From assembly GCF_029960785.1 (NCBI RefSeq), contig NZ_JASBQE010000046.1, positions 1-64,000 on the forward strand: 64,000 bases of DNA, given 5' to 3'. Made by a program: the position numbers and the translations under genes. Source of the stretch: Polyangium sp. 15x6. Lineage in GTDB: Bacteria > Myxococcota_A > Polyangia > Polyangiales > Polyangiaceae. Under the pieces are notes generated by a model, which saw nothing but the letters and a program-made list of their open reading frames with translations, was not told where the DNA came from and made no database searches. Positions 17,205 through 26,595 of the stretch are shown piece after piece. How positions within the stretch are numbered: the first letter of the stretch is position 1; each line of letters starts with the position of its first letter.

Positions 17205-18227
17205 ATGATCACATCCAATGCCTTGCGGCGCGGGTTTTTCGGGGGCGTCACCGCTGCGCTCCTGCACTCCGCGCTCGCATCTTCCCCCGTGGCAGCCGAC
17301 GAGGACCCGAAGGCACGGGCGCAGAAGCTGTTTTTCGAGGGACTCGCGGACATCGAGGCGGGTCACAAGCAGGCGGGGTGTACCAAGCTCCGCGAGAGCC
17401 TTTCTTTGTTCGCGACGCCCAACACGCTGTTCAACGTGGCGCGCTGCGACGAGGACGAAGGGCGGATTGCGGCGGCGCTGGAATACTGGCAGCGGGGACT
17501 TTCGCTGATCGACGCCAAGGATCCGCGGGCGAAGGTCGCGAAGGCGCGAATCGACGCGCTCGACACGCGGGTCCCGCGGCTGCGGGTGCTATCGCCGGAG
17601 GGGCAGGTCAGCGGCGCCATTTCGCTCGACGGCAAGGATCTCGGGCCGAGCAAGCTCGAAGCGCCGCTGCGCGTGGAGCCGGGCAAGCACGTGATCGTGG
17701 TGCGCGCGCCGGGGCGGGAGGACAAGCGCTACGAGGTCGATCTCGCCGAGAAGGAGCGGACGGAGGTGGTCGCCGAGCCGGGGCCGGAGGTGGTCCCCGT
17801 CGACGTGCCCAAGCCCCCGCCATCGACGAACAGCAGCGCGCAGGTCCCGCCACCTTCGCCGACGCCGGCGAGCGGACGGAGGACGGCGGGGTTCGTCGTG
17901 GGCGGGGTCGGCCTTTTGGGAATCGTGGCGGCGGGGATCACCGGGGGCATGCTCGTCGCGCGTGACGCGCAGATCATGAACGATTGCGACGAGAATGGTG
18001 TCTGCGTGAAAGGGAGTGATGGCTACGCGCTGTCTCAGGCGAGCGGGCCGCTCCTCGTGGGGAACGCCGTGGCGTGGGGGGTGGGAATCGCGGGAATCGG
18101 AGCGGGGCTCGCGCTCGTGCTCACGGCGCCGTCGGGAAAGGCGGGCGAGGCGCGGGGTCGGGAGGCTTCGATCGCGCCGCTCGCCGTGCAGGGCGGCGGA
18201 GGCTTGCGCATTTCGGGGAGGTTCTGA
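17205..18227 (+). CDS. TPR/PEGA-like exported membrane protein
   Basis: 340 aa from ATG 17205 (ATG 17130 would add 25 residues before the signal sequence). A signal peptide (to about residue 30, ASSPVAADED) leads into TPR-like helices (ARAQKLFFEGLADIEAG, LRESLSLFATPNTLFNVARC, AALEYWQRG). A beta-rich stretch follows that looks like a PEGA-type domain (AISLDGKDLG...VEPGKHVIVVRAPG), then a Pro-rich linker and two hydrophobic helices near the C-terminus (GFVVGGVGLLGIVAAG and NAVAWGVGIAGIGAGLAL). This layout is common in myxobacteria, but its role is unknown. It is translationally coupled to the next lipoprotein gene (TGATG overlap). The protein at 43386-44450 has the same plan. Confidence 0.8.
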   Translation: MITSNALRRGFFGGVTAALLHSALASSPVAADEDPKARAQKLFFEGLADIEAGHKQAGCTKLRESLSLFATPNTLFNVARCDEDEGRIAAALEYWQRGLSLIDAKDPRAKVAKARIDALDTRVPRLRVLSPEGQVSGAISLDGKDLGPSKLEAPLRVEPGKHVIVVRAPGREDKRYEVDLAEKERTEVVAEPGPEVVPVDVPKPPPSTNSSAQVPPPSPTPASGRRTAGFVVGGVGLLGIVAAGITGGMLVARDAQIMNDCDENGVCVKGSDGYALSQASGPLLVGNAVAWGVGIAGIGAGLALVLTAPSGKAGEARGREASIAPLAVQGGGGLRISGRF

Positions 18228-19885
18228 TGCGGTTCATCTCGGCGTTCGCGATGGCCGCGGGCCTCGTCGCGCTCGGCGGCTGCGCGCTGATGTACGATTA
18301 CAGTGATTTCCACGAGGAGGACACGCCCGGGGAAGGGGGAGCCGGGGGCGACGGGGGAACCGGCGGCACCGGCGGCACTGCGGGCTCCGGCCCGTGCGAG
18401 CCGAATGTGACGGAGAGCTGTTTCACCGGACCTCCGGCCGCGCAGAATGTGAGGCCCTGCCAGGCAGGAACCCGAACGTGCCTCGACAACGGCACCTGGG
18501 GGACTTGCGTGGGCGAGGTTCTGCCCGGCGTCGAGCTCTGCCGTACGGACAATAGCGAGAGCTGCAATGCCGTCCCTTGTCCGGAGGCCATGTGGAGCCG
18601 GCGGTATGGGGACGACAAGGATCAGGAGGTGCTCGCGGCCGCCGTCGACGGGGCCGGGAACGTCCTCCTGGCCGGGCGCTATCAAGGCGTCCTCGCGCTC
18701 GACACGAGGGGCATGATCAAGCTCGGTCCGTCCAATGAGGTCACGACGGACGACGCCTTCGTGGCCATGTTCTCGTCGGACGGGAATCCAGCCTGGATTT
18801 GGGGGGTCAAGCTTGGACAGCAGCCCAGGCGAGCGATCGCGGCGGCGTCGGGGGAGAAAAACGAGGCGGTCTTCGCTGGGTATTACACCACGAGCCAGGG
18901 GGACCGGGACGCCTTCCTGGCTTGGGGTTCCGGAGCTGGGGTGAACGTCGTGCCGCTCAACGCGGCTGGGGACGAAGAGCCCGTGGCGGTGGCCGTCGAC
19001 CATCTAGGTTTTGCCTACCTCGTCGGCACGGTCCGAGGGATGGGGACATTGCCCTGCAATGGAGCGGCGAACGCCGACTTCAACGCCGGCGACGAGGATC
19101 TCTTCGTCCTGAGCTACAATCTCGCCCTCAGCCAGTGCAGGTGGGCCCACGTTTTTCCGGGTGGAATCCACAAGCCTCGCGCCATGGCCGTCGACGCTGC
19201 GGGGAACGTGTACGTGACGGGCAGCTACACCGGCACGATGAACATCCCCGGGGTGATGGTCCCCGACGCCGGCGCGAAGGCCCGTGCGTTCGTCCTGAAG
19301 CTCGACGGCAAGCCGGACGTGCAATGGATTCGCACGTTCGGCGAGGCAGGTGGCGACGCGGAGGGCGCCGCGATTGCGGTGGACGCCTCCAGCATCGCCG
19401 GCAAGGTATTCGTGACCGGCACGATGAGCGGTACGGTCGTCTTCGGCGACCAGACCTTCATGACAAATGGCAAGGACACGTTCGTCCTCGCGCTCGACAA
19501 GACGAGCGGCGATCCCAAGTGGAGCACGCAGCTCGCGGGGAATCAGGATGAGCACGGGACCGGCCTCGCGCTCACGGCGGACGGCGACGCCCTGGTCGCG
19601 GGCCATTTCTCCGGGACGATGCAGGTCCCTACCGGCGCCGAGCTCACGAGCACCGACAACAACGTTTTTCTGATCCGGCTCTCCCCGGAGGGCGCACCCT
19701 CCTGGGCCCATCGATTCGGCGGCACGGGTGAACCCCTCATGCCCCGTTCGGTCCGCGTGGCGACCGGGCCTTCCGGAGCGGTCCTGGCAGGTGGTTGGAT
19801 CACCCCGCTCGATTTCCCGCCCAAGGGAGCCCTGTCTCCCTACGGCGGACTCGACGTTTTCCTTACCTGGTTTCCAATACCTTGA
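18227..19885 (+). CDS. Beta-propeller-like lipoprotein with Gly-rich spacer
   Basis: 552 aa; the ATG shares one base with the stop of the upstream TPR gene. The signal ends LVALGGC (Cys19). A Gly/Thr spacer, then a Cys-rich segment (PCEPNVTESC ... CQAGTRTC ... GTC ... LCRTDNSESC) precede about 400 residues of repeats of the form AVDAAGNVYVTGSYTG / LDGKPDVQWIRTFG. These are SBBP/NHL-like blades expected to fold as a beta-propeller. The protein should sit on the outer face of a membrane, tethered by lipid. Function unknown; propellers of this kind often bind proteins or glycans. Its stop codon touches the stop of the convergent TetR gene directly (TGATCA at 19883-19888). Confidence 0.82.
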   Translation: MRFISAFAMAAGLVALGGCALMYDYSDFHEEDTPGEGGAGGDGGTGGTGGTAGSGPCEPNVTESCFTGPPAAQNVRPCQAGTRTCLDNGTWGTCVGEVLPGVELCRTDNSESCNAVPCPEAMWSRRYGDDKDQEVLAAAVDGAGNVLLAGRYQGVLALDTRGMIKLGPSNEVTTDDAFVAMFSSDGNPAWIWGVKLGQQPRRAIAAASGEKNEAVFAGYYTTSQGDRDAFLAWGSGAGVNVVPLNAAGDEEPVAVAVDHLGFAYLVGTVRGMGTLPCNGAANADFNAGDEDLFVLSYNLALSQCRWAHVFPGGIHKPRAMAVDAAGNVYVTGSYTGTMNIPGVMVPDAGAKARAFVLKLDGKPDVQWIRTFGEAGGDAEGAAIAVDASSIAGKVFVTGTMSGTVVFGDQTFMTNGKDTFVLALDKTSGDPKWSTQLAGNQDEHGTGLALTADGDALVAGHFSGTMQVPTGAELTSTDNNVFLIRLSPEGAPSWAHRFGGTGEPLMPRSVRVATGPSGAVLAGGWITPLDFPPKGALSPYGGLDVFLTWFPIP

Positions 19886-20554
19886 TCAGCCGGGCGTCTC
19901 GGGCGCGGCGTGCTCTTTGGCGTGCCGCTCGCGCAGGCGCCCGATGTAGCCGAGGATCAGGTCGGTGATGTCCGCGGTGAGCCGGAGGTCTCGCAGCTCG
20001 TCGGGCCGCTGGGTCAGGGCGTCCATGAGCAGGGTGCGGACGAGGAGGACGAGGCGCGCGGCAGCCCGGGCGGCTTCGTCCGCGGGAAGCTCGGGCGCGA
20101 CGCGGTGGACGAGCTCCCGGGCGCGATCGTCGAGCATTTGCCACGCCTCGTCGCTCGCGTCGAGATCGCCGAACCGCAGCACCTGCAAGGCGATCACCTG
20201 CCATCGATCGAGGTCGACGGTGTGCGCGGCGACGAGGCCCGTGGCGAAGCGACGCACCATTTCTTCGGGACACGTGGCGCAGAATGCATCACGCATCTTC
20301 TCGTCGACGCGCGCGAGCATCTCTCTCACGTGGGAGTCGATCAGCGCACGAACAATGGCGTCGCGATTGGGAAAATACTGGTAAAGCGAACCGACGCTCG
20401 CCCCTGCGATCTCGGCCACGCGGCGAGTCGTCAATGCCTCTTCGCGGCCGTGCTTCAAGATGCGGACCGCAGCCTCGATCACCGCGCTGACGAGCGCCTG
20501 CGAGCGGCGCTGTTGCGGTACCTTTCTCGGTGAAACGGCGGATCGATCCGGCAT
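19886..20554 (-). CDS. TetR/AcrR family transcriptional regulator
   Basis: 222 aa from ATG 20554; a GTG three codons upstream (20563) is possible. The N-terminal helix-turn-helix is clear (LTTRRVAEIAGASVGSLYQYFPNRDAIVRALI) and the C-terminal helical ligand domain is of usual length. Such proteins bind a palindromic operator as dimers and release on binding a small molecule. The putative promoter at 20567-20595 sits so close that the ATG would be at or near the transcript 5' end, and a 16-bp imperfect palindrome lies between its -35 and -10, suggesting autorepression. There is no obvious efflux or enzyme partner: upstream on the same strand is a lipoprotein, and downstream a convergent lipoprotein. 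Confidence 0.88.
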   Translation of the reverse strand: MPDRSAVSPRKVPQQRRSQALVSAVIEAAVRILKHGREEALTTRRVAEIAGASVGSLYQYFPNRDAIVRALIDSHVREMLARVDEKMRDAFCATCPEEMVRRFATGLVAAHTVDLDRWQVIALQVLRFGDLDASDEAWQMLDDRARELVHRVAPELPADEAARAAARLVLLVRTLLMDALTQRPDELRDLRLTADITDLILGYIGRLRERHAKEHAAPETPG

Positions 20555-20566
20555 CGGGCTCACGAA

Positions 20567-20595
20567 ACGCTATCGCGCACGGTACGGTGCGTCAA
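20567..20595 (-). promoter_or_regulatory. Putative TetR-gene promoter with palindrome in the spacer
   Basis: Read on the minus strand: TTGACG at 20595-20590, 17 bases, then TAGCGT at 20572-20567. The spacer overlaps the imperfect palindrome CGCACCGTACCGTGCG (20591-20576), a plausible TetR-type operator. Found by eye only. Confidence 0.4.
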
Positions 20596-20610
20596 GTTGT
20601 AGAGACGCTC

Positions 20611-21252
20611 TCAGGGTGACTGCCCGATCGGCACCACGACCACGCCGTTCGGCGCCGGCAGCTCGAAATTCATCGTCACCTCGTACGAGGGGGTGCCCGC
20701 CTGCGCGTCCATGTCGGAGGCATACACCGGCACGCGGATCCGATATCGCCCCGCCCGAGCCACGTGGGGTTCGTGGCAGGAGCACCCCTTGGCGCTCGTT
20801 CCAAACGTATATCGCGTTCCCGACCAGGTATCCGTGGATTGCGCGCCGACATCGACCGGCACGCTGGCCATCAGACATGCTCCGCAGGTGAGGCAATCGT
20901 CGGTGCTGCTGCACGGCTGGGTGCACATGGCGTGGGTGGACACCGCTGCATAGCCGTACTCGCACGATTCAATCGTATACTGGAGGAAGCAATCCTCCCG
21001 CAGGAAGGCCGGGAATGCCCCGTTGTTCTCGAACTGGAACGTCACCTCGTACGGCCCGGGATCCGACGCCGGGGTCTCGACCGCGCACTCCGGCGGGATC
21101 ACGCCTCCCTCGCCGCCGCTGCCCCCCGTCCCGCCGCCCGTGCCCCCGCCGCCACCGGCGCCGCCGGACCCGTCCTGGTTCACCGTGCTCCCGCACGCCG
21201 CCGAAAGCACGAGCCCCAGCGCCATTGCACCACGCATCCACCACGATATCAT
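20611..21252 (-). CDS. Lipoprotein with Gly-rich spacer and Cys-rich middle
   Basis: 213 aa from ATG 21252, chosen because a strong AGGAGG lies 6 bases upstream and the signal peptide (MISWWMRGAMALGLVLSAAC, Cys20) begins there. After Cys20 there is a tract of Gly/Thr/Ser of about 35 residues, then a beta-rich domain (PYEVTFQFENNGAFPAFLRE) with a Cys-rich insert (CTQPCSSTDDCLTCGACL, CSCHEP). It looks like an extracellular domain held off the membrane by a flexible linker. I do not recognise the family. 56 bp separate its stop from the TetR start, so the two may share transcripts besides the TetR promoter. Confidence 0.75.
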   Translation of the reverse strand: MISWWMRGAMALGLVLSAACGSTVNQDGSGGAGGGGGTGGGTGGSGGEGGVIPPECAVETPASDPGPYEVTFQFENNGAFPAFLREDCFLQYTIESCEYGYAAVSTHAMCTQPCSSTDDCLTCGACLMASVPVDVGAQSTDTWSGTRYTFGTSAKGCSCHEPHVARAGRYRIRVPVYASDMDAQAGTPSYEVTMNFELPAPNGVVVVPIGQSP

Positions 21253-21414
21253 GTTGCGCCTCCTTGGACCGAGGACGGGCATGGGCTCGACCTCTCGGGC
21301 GCTGCATGGCAATCTCGGCGCCCAGCACGAAACCCCGAGGATCTCGTCGCGCCGACGCGGACTGCCAGGTCAAACGGCGCCGGGATTGTGCCAGCCTGAG
21401 CCGTTTTTGCGTCG

Positions 21415-24400
21415 TCACCCCGGGCGCGCGTGCCCTTCCTGCGGGCCTTCGAGCGGGAGCGCCACCGTGAACGTTGAACCCTGTCCGACCTCGCTCTCCA
21501 TCCAGATTCGTCCGCCGTGCCGTTCGACGATGTCGCGGCTGATGTAGAGACCGAGCCCGAGCCCGCCATACGCCGTGATGGGCGCGTTCCGGGCGCGGAA
21601 GTAACGCTCGAAGAGCATCCCTTGCTGTTCTTTCGGGATCCCGATGCCGGGATCGGTGACGGACAAGAGGGCCTGGCTGTCGCGCTTCGCCAATGCGACA
21701 CGAATCGTCCCGCCGGAAGGTGAATATTTGACCGCGTTGTCGAGGAGGTTGGCGATCACCTGTGCGAGGCGGCTCCGATCCCCGATCACGACGAGGTCGT
21801 CGAAGGGCTCGACCATCACGATCGCGTGCTTTTGCAAGCTTATGGCCGCATTCGCCACCGCCTCGCGCGCGAGGTCGGCGAGCGAGACTTGCTCGGCCCG
21901 GATCGTGAGCCGCCCCTCCGCGATGCGCGAGACGTCGAGCAGATCATTCGTGAGCGCCGTCAGCCGGCCGACCTGGGCGAGCGCCCGGACAATCGGCTCC
22001 TTGTCCACGGGCAGCCCGTCGCGGAGGCGGCGAGCTATCTGCTCGAGGCGTAACGTGAGCGTGGCGAGCGGCGTCTTGAGCTCGTGGGAGGCGATGGAAA
22101 GGAAATCGTCCCGCACGCGGATCGCTTCCTGCGCTTCCTGGTAGAGCTTCGCGCGCACCACCTCGGCGCGTTTCTGCTCGGTCAGATCGACGACGACGAC
22201 GCCCACGCCGAGGAGTTCTCCCCGCGCGGTCCTGACAGGATAATAACTCGCGAGCCAGTGCCGGTCGTGATCGGGCGTCGCCGGGACCCGGGCCGATATC
22301 TCCACGCCGACCAGCGGCTCTCCCGTATCGAGGACGCTGCGAATGTAACGTTCGACCCGGGGGGCGAGCTCCGGGATCGCCTGGCGGGGCGTCAGTCCGA
22401 CCTCGGCCTCCGGCGAACGCCGATGGATGCTCACCGCGAGGGCCCGGTTGCTACGGACGTATCGCATTTCCTTGTCGAGGAACGCGAGCCCCACGGGGGC
22501 GGTCGTGAACAACGTGTCGAGCAACGCGAGCGACTCTTCCTTGCGGCGCAGGGCTTCCTGCGCTTCGCCATAAAGCTGCGTGTTCTCCAGCGCCGTCGCG
22601 CACCTCCGACCGAGCTCCTCGACGAGGGCCTGATCCTCCGGCGAAACATGGGCGTCGAGCGATTTCACGCCGATCGCGAGCACGCCGAGCGTGCGCCCCT
22701 TGACCTTCAATGGCACGAGCAGCCGAGGCGTGGCGCCGAGGGCGCGCAAGAGCGCGAGGTGCGCCTCGTCGCGCGCGGCGGCGCGGAGCGCCTCGTCGGG
22801 GATGTCGGGCGCGAGGAGGGGCTCGCCCGACCGCAATACCTCGGTGAAGCCGAGCGGATCGTCAGGGCTCGGCAGATAATGCCGGAGGAGGGGACACAGG
22901 CTCTCGGCGATCGTCGGGCTCTCGTGCGTCGCCGCAATCGTCGGTCGGCCGTTCGCGAGGGCGCCCTCGGGCAGGACGATCGCACACCACCGGCCGAGCG
23001 CCGGGACCGCGAGCTCCACGACCGCCGCGAGCGTCGGCTCGACGTCGAGCGACGCCGCCGCGAGTTTGCGGCTCGCCTCGGCGAGGAGTGCCATGCGACC
23101 ATGCGCGCGCTCCGCCTCGGCCCGCAAGCGGCGCTCCTCGACCAGCAATCGATCGCGCTCCGCCTCGGCGCGAAAGCGCCGCGTCACGTCGCGGAAGCTC
23201 CACACCCTGCCGATGACCTCCCGGCCGAGCCGTTGCGGGCGCGAATAACGCTCGAAGAGGCGCCCATCCTTGAACGCTACGACATCGTAACTCTCCTCGT
23301 CGGGGGACTCGTAGAGCCACCGCACCTTCGCGTGGTACGCGGCCGGATCGGCGATCTGATCGAGGACGAAGGCCAATGCCTGCTCGTCGCTCCGCGCCTC
23401 GAGGACATGCAATGGAAGCCGCCACATCTCCACGAACCGCTGGTTGTACGTGTTGATGGCCGACCCGTCCGACGCGGTGACGAGGATCCCATCCGCGGTC
23501 GAGTCGAGGGTCGTGCGCAGGAGCGAGATCGTCCTCTCGAGCTCCGCTTGCACGAGCTTCCCCTCGGTGATGTCGACCATCACCCCGCGCAGCCTGGCGG
23601 GACGGCCATTCTCGAGCACCACGCGGACATAGTCCCGCAGCCATACCACCCGGCCGCCTTTGGCGATCATTCTGTACTCGAATCGATGCGGCTCCCCTCG
23701 GGCCGTCGCGTCCTTGCAGAGAGCCAGGCACCAATGGCGATCGTCCGGGTGGATGTGGTCCACCCAGAAACTCGGCTCCTCGATCCACCGCGCTACGGGA
23801 TACCCGAGGACCTGCTCGGCGTGCGCGCTCACGTAGCTGAAGCGGAACGTGTCGGCGTCGACCTCCCACACGATACCGTCGACGTTGTCGATGATGTCCT
23901 CGATGCGACTCAACCGGGCCGCGTGCCGGACGCTGAGAGGCTCCCCGGCCGCGTGCACGGCCTGCTTGCCGTCCGGCGCGCCGTCCTGGCCCGTCGCCGG
24001 CTCCTGCCCGGGAGCGGCGAGCCCCACGAAGGCGAGCGCCACGAGCGCCCCTTCGGTCTCCGCCTGCACGGCGTGTACGTGGCCCGAAAGCGGGACGAAC
24101 TGCCCGCCGGCGGTGATGACACGGTAATCGACCGGGCGGCTTTGGCCGGTCGCTGCCACGGCGCGGCATACGTCGCGGAGGTGCCCCTGATCCTCGTGGT
24201 GAACGCGGGAAAGGACGCTTCCCGGCGGCGGAACGTCGCTCCTCGTGAGGCCGAGCAGCGTGCGGGCCTTTCGGTTCAGGAAGGAGAGCGACAGGTCGGT
24301 CACGTCGGCGAGCCAAACGATGGCACCGAGGCTGTCGAGGAGCGAAAGACCGCTCCCATTTCTCCCGAGCATCTCGCGCAACGTGCTCCCCGCCACCTGC

Positions 24401-24429
24401 GCGTCCAAGTCGCTCGCTTTATCGTGCAC
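21415..24429 (-). CDS. PAS/GAF sensor histidine kinase
   Basis: 1004 aa from GTG 24429, chosen because GAGGGAAGG lies just upstream; an ATG at 24597 would add 56 unstructured residues. PAS-type domains occupy about 25-150, 170-300, 300-420 and 630-755 (LPLHVLEARSDEQ, PAC-like GVMVDITEGK, VVVVDLTEQK), with a GAF domain at about 455-615 (RLLVPLKVKGRTLGVLAIGV). HisKA has His782 in ASHELKTPLA. HATPase shows NLLDNAVKYSPSGG, DPGIGIP and GGLGLGLYIS. No transmembrane segment and no receiver. It should autophosphorylate in response to a cytoplasmic signal, but no partner regulator is encoded nearby. The kinase core closely resembles bacteriophytochrome-like and orphan myxobacterial kinases. Confidence 0.9.
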   Translation of the reverse strand: MHDKASDLDAQVAGSTLREMLGRNGSGLSLLDSLGAIVWLADVTDLSLSFLNRKARTLLGLTRSDVPPPGSVLSRVHHEDQGHLRDVCRAVAATGQSRPVDYRVITAGGQFVPLSGHVHAVQAETEGALVALAFVGLAAPGQEPATGQDGAPDGKQAVHAAGEPLSVRHAARLSRIEDIIDNVDGIVWEVDADTFRFSYVSAHAEQVLGYPVARWIEEPSFWVDHIHPDDRHWCLALCKDATARGEPHRFEYRMIAKGGRVVWLRDYVRVVLENGRPARLRGVMVDITEGKLVQAELERTISLLRTTLDSTADGILVTASDGSAINTYNQRFVEMWRLPLHVLEARSDEQALAFVLDQIADPAAYHAKVRWLYESPDEESYDVVAFKDGRLFERYSRPQRLGREVIGRVWSFRDVTRRFRAEAERDRLLVEERRLRAEAERAHGRMALLAEASRKLAAASLDVEPTLAAVVELAVPALGRWCAIVLPEGALANGRPTIAATHESPTIAESLCPLLRHYLPSPDDPLGFTEVLRSGEPLLAPDIPDEALRAAARDEAHLALLRALGATPRLLVPLKVKGRTLGVLAIGVKSLDAHVSPEDQALVEELGRRCATALENTQLYGEAQEALRRKEESLALLDTLFTTAPVGLAFLDKEMRYVRSNRALAVSIHRRSPEAEVGLTPRQAIPELAPRVERYIRSVLDTGEPLVGVEISARVPATPDHDRHWLASYYPVRTARGELLGVGVVVVDLTEQKRAEVVRAKLYQEAQEAIRVRDDFLSIASHELKTPLATLTLRLEQIARRLRDGLPVDKEPIVRALAQVGRLTALTNDLLDVSRIAEGRLTIRAEQVSLADLAREAVANAAISLQKHAIVMVEPFDDLVVIGDRSRLAQVIANLLDNAVKYSPSGGTIRVALAKRDSQALLSVTDPGIGIPKEQQGMLFERYFRARNAPITAYGGLGLGLYISRDIVERHGGRIWMESEVGQGSTFTVALPLEGPQEGHARPG

Positions 24430-24681
24430 GCCGTCAATCCTTCCCTCGGAGCGGTCCAACGACTGTTCTACATACCCGATACATACCCGACGGCGGGAGT
24501 ACTTACAAAGCGGCGCGAACGGGCTCGGGTGGCGAGCGGGAGCTGCCGCGGTCTGTCCTGCCGATCTTGCCCCGGCAAGCTGACTATCCCCGCTCATCCA
24601 GGGTCGTCGGGCACAGGATTGTCAGGAACATCGGAAGCCGTCCGGCGGGGTCGAGGTCGGCCTTTCGGTCGCGTTTCGGTT

Positions 24682-26336
24682 CTAAGCGGCGTCTTGCTCC
24701 CAGGCGGCAGAAAGGGCGAGGATGCGCGCGTTTTCGGCGACGTCCTCGAGGAAGCTCCTGCGGAGCTCCGCGTCCTGGACCTTGGCCGCGCGCGAGAGCA
24801 AAAGGTCGCGGGTCTCGAGCAGCACGGTCCGCGCTCGGGCGTGATGGCCCGTCGCGTGCAGCGCTTCGGCGTGGGCGAGGCGCAGGGACAATTGATAAGG
24901 TCCGCCGCTATGCCCGCCGCTCGCGTCGCGCCGCGCCGCCGCGTCCTCGGTGAGGCGGAGTGCCTCGTCCGCGCGCTGCTGCTGGAGGAGGATGGCCGCG
25001 AGCCTCGCCTCCGCCGCCGCGCGCCAGGGCGTGGTGCCCGAGAGAATTTCGGCGGCCGCGCGCGCCTCGCGCTCGGCCGCGCCGAGATCCCCGGAGCGCA
25101 GGAGAATGGAGGCCAGCGTCGCTCGGACGATGCCCAGATCCACTTCCCCCATACCCCACGCGGGGTTGCGTCTCCGACCCTCTGGAGCATGTCGCGCGCT
25201 TCCTGGTCCACGCGCGCGTAGGCCCCGAGGTCCAGGTAGCCCACGGCGACAAACAGGCGGGCCCATGCCCCGTGCTGCCGTGCACCGGCCTCCTCGTAGC
25301 TCGCCAGGGCGACTCTTGCAGCCCCCAGGGTTCCCCAGACATCACCCTCGAGTTGAAGCGTCGCGCTTCGAGCCTCGTACAGCCTTCCCCGAACCTCGGG
25401 ATCGTGCGCCGCGATGGTGCTGCCGAGCTGCTCCATGCGCGCCACGCAGAGCTCGGCCAGGTCACGCCTGCCTTGATGGCTCAGGTTTTCACAGGCGAAT
25501 CCGAGGGCATACACGAGCGTCCGCACGCTCTCCGGGTCCGGCTACGCCCCTCGGCCACCGCCCGGATCCGTTCTTCCAGGAAAAACGGATGCCTCGCGGC
25601 GCGCTCGACGACCTGCGCAACCGTCCGAGGATCGGCCGCATCCCGGAGCGCACTTCGAGCGAGCTCCTCGGCTGCCCATGGGGTCAGCTCGCCCAGGCGA
25701 ATCTCGGACAAACCACGCTCGACCCATAGCTTGGGAAATACGTCGTGCACCTCGGGCCGACCAAAGGCTGCCACGAGGAGCGGCTTGCCTGCGAGATCCC
25801 GCAATGCTGCGTCGACGAGCCTCACGGAGGGAAGATCGCCCCAATGCAAGTCATCGAGGACGAGTAACACCGGCTGCGCACCACACTCGGCGATGAACTG
25901 CCAAAAGGAAGATTGAATCCGATCGGCCATGAGGCGCGCGTCGAGGCGCGCGGCGTGGAGCTTCGCGCTCTCGTCGTCGGGGAAGGGCGTGCCCGTCATT
26001 TCGCCGAGAAACCCGGCCACGTGATGGACCTCGGGTTCGGCCTCGTGACGCGCAACCCGCTGGGAAAACCGCCAGCATCGAGCCGTCCGCCAGCCATTCG
26101 ATTCGTGCGCCAAACGGCTCGGCGGCCGATTCCAAAACCTCTCGGATATCGCTGGGCTCCTGGTCATGGAGCACCTTGATGGCCACCGGCCCGCCGGAAA
26201 GCCGGTCGTGCGCCTGGAATACCGAGCCCATTCCCCCCGAGCCGGCGACCCGCTCGATCACGAATCGATCGTCGATGACGTCCCCCGCCCGCATATGCCA
26301 CCCCGATGTGGGAAAATCTAAGGTCACGTACGGCAT
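24682..26336 (-). pseudogene. Decayed Ser/Thr kinase-ATPase-TPR gene
   Basis: Remnants of one protein occur in order on this strand but in different frames. 26336-26066: kinase N-terminus (DRFVIERVAGSGGMGSVF, VAIKVL), which after VLHDQ jumps to a cyclase-like stretch (EWLADGSMLAVF). 26065-25550: the second half of an AAA ATPase (Walker B VLLVLDDLHW; AARHPFFLEE). 25545-25165: TPR-like helices (ALGFACENLSHQGRRDLAELC). 25160-24682: a further frame with the C-terminal TPRs up to a TAG stop. The kinase HRD and DFG motifs and the ATPase P-loop are absent, so internal deletions as well as frameshifts must have occurred. Intact myxobacterial relatives of this plan are usually over 1000 aa (recalled family knowledge); about 550 codons remain. 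No function is expected. Confidence 0.8.
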
Positions 26337-26595
26337 TTGCTTAGAAAATCGGAGCGTCGGCCGTTTGACGGCCAGCGACTGAGCGGGCCAGCTCCAGAGG
26401 GAGATCGTGTGGCCTTGGCGACAGGACTGCCTGAAGGGCAGCGCCTGGCATACCGCAGCGTATGGCAAGGATTCTTACCACGGGTGTGGGCTGTTTCACG
26501 GTTCGTCGAGGTTTCTGGGGCAAGCGCGCGTTTTGTGCTGGCTTGGCAACGAGACTTGTGGTCGTTTTATTGTCACGGAGGGTTCATTCGTAGCG

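Noticed and set aside
25481-26167. An intact small ATPase gene
   Set aside because: It starts in the middle of the ATPase domain without a P-loop, and neighbours on both sides continue the same protein in other frames; better read as pseudogene debris.
26543-26560. Sigma-54-like promoter (TGGCA...TTG) before the PAS-STAS gene
   Set aside because: Spacing between the GG and TTG elements is one base too long and the GC doublet is not kept.
26407-26595. N-terminal extension of the PAS-STAS protein
   Set aside because: Residues are Cys/Trp/His-rich and unlike the family; ATG 26596 follows a GGAGGG site and begins the coiled coil.
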